IMG/VR virus record: IMGVR_UViG_3300005441_000033
Span: 1-23,521 of that record
DNA: 23,521 bases
Direction: 5' to 3' (one strand)
Source of the DNA: a virus
The notes below the pieces were generated by a model. The model ran no database searches, had not been told where the DNA came from, and saw only the letters and a list, made by a program, of their open reading frames with translations. The position numbers and the translations under genes are program-made. Shown one piece after another: positions 20,374 to 23,521 of the stretch (within the stretch, counting starts at the first letter, position 1; each line of letters begins with the position of its first letter).

Positions 20374-20390
20374 CGTCTACGTGATGGCTA
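20367..20390 (-). promoter_or_regulatory. Hairpin covering the connector gene start codon
   Basis: Perfect 8-bp inverted repeat TAGCCATC / GATGGCTA with an 8-base loop between the capsid stop and the connector gene. The ATG at 20373-20371 lies in the second arm on the mRNA. No T-run follows, so it is more likely translational than a terminator. Confidence 0.5.
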
Positions 20391-22406
20391 CTAGGCCGAC
20401 GGACGCTTGAAGGTCCAGGGACCGTCGACCACCGTGTCGGTGAAGAAGTAGCCCGACGCCGGAGTCGCCTTGACGTTGATCGAGGCACCGGCCGACAGAG
20501 CGCTCTGCGCACCCGCCGACAGCGTCGCGTTGGTGTCAGCGTTCTTGTAGACCACGCCGGTCACGGACGGGATGGTCACCACGCCGGTGCTGGAGACGAA
20601 GCTCGGCTTGACCGGGGTCGCCAGGGTGTCCGTGGACGCCGAGGTCGCCCGAATGACCAGAGCCGCCTTCACCTTGGTCAGGGCACCCGAAACTCGGGTC
20701 TCCATCAGGTACTTCAGCTGGTTGTAGTCGATGTCGAAGTCGTCGAACAGGTTGACCTCGCCGCCCTTGTCGGCGCCGATGTTGTAGTCCTGCAGATTGA
20801 CGATGATACCGATGAGACCCGAGACCTCGTTCATCGGTTCGACGGTGACGATCCGGTCGACACCCAGCGCCTCGGCGACCTCGGCACGGTTCTTGTAGTA
20901 GCGCCGGCCCTCGAGGTCCTTGGCCTTCATGAACTTGTTGAGGTTCTTGATCGTGGTGTAGAAGGTCGGCGTACCCGTTCCCTTGTAGAACTCCATGCCG
21001 TCCATGACGGCATCCACGACCTCCTCGTAGTTCGAGTTGGCGTCGTCCACGTTCACCGTCAGAGTGGTGACGTAAACCTCGTGGTCGTTCGCGATGGAAC
21101 GGATGCCGTCGCCCGAGGACGCACCGATCGGGTCCTTGATCTTGTCCTCGTCGGACACGTCACGACCGTCGCCGATCAGGATGGCACGCGCCAGTTCCTC
21201 CTCGAGCATGAGGCGCATCTCGGCCTTGAGCCACGCCACCATGTCGAAGTCGGTGATGTCCAGCAGGTCATCCCGGTCCAGCTTCTGCTTCTTGTAGACC
21301 GTGGTCGGGCTCGTGGTCCGCTTGGTGACGCCGAACCACTCTTCCTTCTTGTAGTTGCCCTTGATGTAGCCCTTGGCACGGGCGTCGTCCTGGGTCAGAT
21401 CGGCCACGAGGGTCTTCACCCGCGAGAACGGCGTGTGACGGGTGCCGTTGAGAACGTCAGCCACCCACTCGGTACGCCGCTTGTCGAACTCGGGCGTACC
21501 GGTGATGTTCCGCGCGTCCGGGAACAGGACCGAGATGTTGTCGATACCGTGCGCGAGCGCGTAGTTCGTCACGGCGTCCTTGAAGGAACCGATCTTCATG
21601 GCCGAAGCCACGATCCCCTTCACGTCCTCGTGGGACAGCGTGTGCTGCTGGGCCGAACCTTCGCCCTGGTCGTTCTTCGTCTGGTCGAAGACGTTTCGCA
21701 TTTCGTCGTTTCCTTCCTGGTGGGCGTCGCCCTCGTTGGTGGCCGAGTGTTCGGCAGAAGCAGCGGCGGCCCGCTCGAGCGCCGCGCCGATCATGTAGTG
21801 GAGGACGTTCTTTTCCTTCTCGGACATCGCGTCGTAGATGTCCTGGATGGTCTCGCCGTCGTCTTCCGCGTCGTCCATGTTGTCGCCATCGGCATGCTCG
21901 ACGGTGTCGTCATCCTCGTCTTCGTCACCTTCATCCTCGACGAACTCCAAGAGCTCACCGCTGTGGATGATGGCCTCGTCGTCCAGCTCCGTCACATCGT
22001 CCGGATCCGAAGTGTGCTGAATCCGAACATAGTCGATCTTCGCCCCGGGATTGGCACCGGCGAGGACGAGACTGACCTCACGGATGTTGCCGTGGTGAAC
22101 GACCTTGGACTTCTCCACGAGCTGATTGGCGTAGATCGACAGCTTGTCGATGTCCTTGTGCTGGACCAGAAGCTTGGCGTTCTGGCCCTGCTTGGTCGTG
22201 TTGAAGTAGCCGTGTGCTCGAACACCATCGGGAACAACCTCGAGGATGGCGTGGCCCAGAACATTGTCGGCACTGTTGTGACCGTGCTGCCAGACCAACG
22301 GAACCTGCTGCCCGTGCATGTGCTTGAAAGCCTCGGGCGTGATGATCCGATCGTCGGAGCACTTGAGACCTGCCTTGGTGGCGTACCCGCTGAAATCGGG
22401 TTCCAT
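20391..22406 (-). CDS. Prohead protease-scaffold-major capsid fusion
   Basis: 671 residues; ATG at 22406 with GAGGAG about 9 bases upstream. Residues 1-130 are an HK97-type prohead protease: VPLVWQHGH supplies the likely catalytic His (H41) and REVSLVLAGANPGA the Ser (S112). Residues 137-235 are a very acidic linker and scaffold-like part (DEDEDDDTVE, then ETIQDIYDAMSEKEKNVLHY). Residues about 236-595 are the HK97-fold capsid protein (YKKQKLDRDDLLDITDFDMV, LEEELARAILIGDGRD, LMETRVSGALTKVKAALVIR). Residues 597-671 are a C-terminal beta domain shared with the tail tube protein. A possible internal start at 21701 (M236) would give capsid protein alone. Codons are almost all C/G-ending, the strongest bias in the window. 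Confidence 0.92.
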   Translation of the reverse strand: MEPDFSGYATKAGLKCSDDRIITPEAFKHMHGQQVPLVWQHGHNSADNVLGHAILEVVPDGVRAHGYFNTTKQGQNAKLLVQHKDIDKLSIYANQLVEKSKVVHHGNIREVSLVLAGANPGAKIDYVRIQHTSDPDDVTELDDEAIIHSGELLEFVEDEGDEDEDDDTVEHADGDNMDDAEDDGETIQDIYDAMSEKEKNVLHYMIGAALERAAAASAEHSATNEGDAHQEGNDEMRNVFDQTKNDQGEGSAQQHTLSHEDVKGIVASAMKIGSFKDAVTNYALAHGIDNISVLFPDARNITGTPEFDKRRTEWVADVLNGTRHTPFSRVKTLVADLTQDDARAKGYIKGNYKKEEWFGVTKRTTSPTTVYKKQKLDRDDLLDITDFDMVAWLKAEMRLMLEEELARAILIGDGRDVSDEDKIKDPIGASSGDGIRSIANDHEVYVTTLTVNVDDANSNYEEVVDAVMDGMEFYKGTGTPTFYTTIKNLNKFMKAKDLEGRRYYKNRAEVAEALGVDRIVTVEPMNEVSGLIGIIVNLQDYNIGADKGGEVNLFDDFDIDYNQLKYLMETRVSGALTKVKAALVIRATSASTDTLATPVKPSFVSSTGVVTIPSVTGVVYKNADTNATLSAGAQSALSAGASINVKATPASGYFFTDTVVDGPWTFKRPSA
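21699..21718 (-). promoter_or_regulatory. Possible internal ribosome site for separate capsid protein
   Basis: In frame inside the fusion gene, AGGAAGG (21712-21718) stands about 10 bases before an ATG (21701-21699, residue 236), which is followed by RNVFDQTKND. The position falls at the border between the scaffold-like part and the capsid part. Use of this start is inferred, not shown. Confidence 0.5.
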
Positions 22407-22423
22407 TTTGACAGTCTCCTCTC

Positions 22424-22969
22424 TTACTTGTCGTTTGACTTGTTCCGTGCTCCGACGGAGCCCGTATTGCGAAGTCGTCTGATCCGTTCTTGAATGGCTT
22501 TGACCTTATCGCTCAGATCTTTGACTCGCTCTTCAAGGATCTGGTCTTTGTTCTTGTCGTAGTACTTCTTCGAAGCTTCTGCCGCAGCATCTTTCTGCTT
22601 TTGTGTCTTCTTGTCGTACTTGGATGTTGGGTCGGATCGCTTCTTGTCTCGGTACTTTTCGACAGTATTCTTATCGACACCGCTACGCTTTTGCGCAGCT
22701 TCCACCAACGCCTTGAGAACTTTTTGAAGTTGGTCAAGCTTTGCTTGAAGCCTGGTCGCTCGTTCTTCTAGCTCTTTGTGACGCTGAGCTCGGGACTTTT
22801 TAACAGGAGCCCTGCGAACCGGCAATGCTTTGACCGGTTTGGTGGACTTTCGAGACGGTAGTGCTTTGACCGGTACAGGCAAAGCTTTTTTCTGATTACC
22901 TACCAATTCTCTGGTGCGGAGATAATACTCACGGCGTTTTACCGGATCGTATGCGTGAGTGAAAGACAT
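22424..22969 (-). CDS. Basic coiled-coil head protein, possible scaffold or minor head protein
   Basis: 181 residues; the ATG at 22969 overlaps the portal TGA (TGATG); a GTG three bases earlier is the alternative. The N-terminus (YDPVKRREYYLRTRELVG) is a motif I recall from several actinobacteriophage head operons. A Lys/Pro-rich part with repeated KALPV units (residues 27-62) follows, then a long coiled coil (KELEERATRLQAKLDQLQKV) and a second one near the C-terminus (LEERVKDLSDKVKAIQERIR). Very basic overall. The place between portal and protease suits a head morphogenesis role, but the protease fusion already has a scaffold-like part, so its function is uncertain. Confidence 0.75.
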   Translation of the reverse strand: MSFTHAYDPVKRREYYLRTRELVGNQKKALPVPVKALPSRKSTKPVKALPVRRAPVKKSRAQRHKELEERATRLQAKLDQLQKVLKALVEAAQKRSGVDKNTVEKYRDKKRSDPTSKYDKKTQKQKDAAAEASKKYYDKNKDQILEERVKDLSDKVKAIQERIRRLRNTGSVGARNKSNDK

Positions 22970-23521
22970 CACGGACCCAGATCAGTCAACATACTGTCCA
23001 CTGCCAACTCCATCTGATCCATTTGCGCCAACGCAGAATCGAGAGCTTGGTTGTCGTCTTCGACAACCTGACCTTCGATCGTAGGTATGTTGGACGAGGG
23101 AAGTTGGTTGTTTTGTGGCATGTTACTGTTGACGAGCTGATCTGCCTTGGGGTCCTTGGAGGGCTTCCAGCCGATCGCTTGACGAATATCGTTGGACGAG
23201 AAGATCTCGTTACGAGTAAATTTGTCAGCGATCTCGGCAATGTCAGCGACAGGAACCAACTTGAACGGATCACGGAACGCCATGATGGACTGCCCTTGCG
23301 AACGGGCAGTTTTGGTCAGGAAGGTACGCTTCATTGCTTCTACAATAGATTGAATGATCGGATCGATCGTTCGATTGTAGTAGTTCTTCATGGCCTTTTC
23401 ATCGGCAGTGCCGTTCATTACTTCTGGTGTCAAGCCCAGTTCGGCATACAGCTTGTCCGTAAGATACTCCACCTGCTTCAACAGGTTGTTTTCTACTGGA
23501 CGATTGAGCTGCGTGATCTTC
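22969..23521 (-). CDS. Portal protein, C-terminal part (5' end outside window)
   Basis: The frame is open to the window edge at 23521 and ends with TGA at 22969, giving 183 residues of the C-terminus. It contains blocks typical of the portal stem, wing and C-terminal region: VEYLTDKLYAELGLTPEVMN, NYYNRTIDPIIQSIVEAMKR, FKLVPVADIAEIADKFTRNE, and IRQAIGWKPSKDPKAD, the last two being the well-known 'allocate next site' part of HK97-like and SPP1-like portals. A Gln/Asn-rich, acidic tail follows. The portal forms the dodecameric ring for DNA entry and tail joining. Position just upstream of the capsid genes agrees. Confidence 0.88.
   Translation of the reverse strand, partial: KITQLNRPVENNLLKQVEYLTDKLYAELGLTPEVMNGTADEKAMKNYYNRTIDPIIQSIVEAMKRTFLTKTARSQGQSIMAFRDPFKLVPVADIAEIADKFTRNEIFSSNDIRQAIGWKPSKDPKADQLVNSNMPQNNQLPSSNIPTIEGQVVEDDNQALDSALAQMDQMELAVDSMLTDLGP

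Noticed and set aside
21081-22493. Long open frame of 470 codons on the plus strand
   Set aside because: It is antisense to the capsid fusion gene. The strong C/G bias in third positions there removes stop codons from the opposite strand. The product is low in complexity, with no known domain, and no ribosome site was seen.
1-23521. tRNA genes, packaging sites, attachment sites, integrase
   Set aside because: I saw no cloverleaf with CCA-like end and TTCGA arm, no terminase or cos-like site, and no recombinase motifs. A covariance-model search (tRNAscan-SE) would settle the tRNA question.

Overview
The window is part of a tailed-phage (siphovirus) genome. Every convincing gene lies on the minus strand, so the map reads from base 23521 down to base 1. 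I see no host genes, tRNA, insertion sequence or CRISPR array. The encoded families (a ReqiPepy6 Gp37-like baseplate protein, an r1t-type holin, a DUF6353-like membrane protein, GGxW-ended receptor-binding proteins) fit phages of Actinobacteria. A large Streptomyces or Rhodococcus siphophage is my best guess, but this is an inference from family resemblance, not a database match. Most genes have clear Shine-Dalgarno sites, and many stop and start codons overlap (TAATG, TGATG, GTGA).

Bases 23521-5825 hold the virion and lysis-related block: portal (C-terminal part only), a basic coiled-coil protein, a prohead protease-scaffold-major capsid fusion, two connector/terminator-type proteins, a major tail tube protein, a tail assembly chaperone, a second tail tube paralogue, a tail-fibre-repeat protein, a lectin-like protein, an HK97 gp10-like protein, a 1760-residue tape measure, Dit, the Gp37-like protein, a small virion-associated protein, a HAD phosphatase-like protein, a fibronectin-III receptor-binding candidate and two holin-like membrane proteins. 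No promoter-like motif was found in this block, which fits one long late transcript started outside the window. No endolysin is present.

Bases 5824-1 are different: about seventeen small genes, most encoding proteins with one (sometimes two) membrane segments, interrupted by seven copies of a conserved promoter-like element (TCGCA, 13-14 variable A-rich bases, then TATAATGAGA) and by six good intrinsic terminators. Several units are complete promoter-gene-terminator cassettes of only 200-550 bases. Two proteins here carry a NUMOD-like DNA-binding domain without any nuclease domain. One promoter runs into a terminator placed before its first good gene, which looks like an attenuator or a small-RNA gene.

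The most unusual points are the cassette array with its shared long promoter element, the same C-terminal beta domain carried by both the capsid and the tail tube proteins, a possible internal start that would release capsid protein from the protease fusion, the duplicated tail tube gene on either side of the chaperone, and the orphan NUMOD proteins. Three genes of 49, 56 and about 66 residues (the last cut by the window edge) are easy to miss in a length-filtered annotation and are described below.
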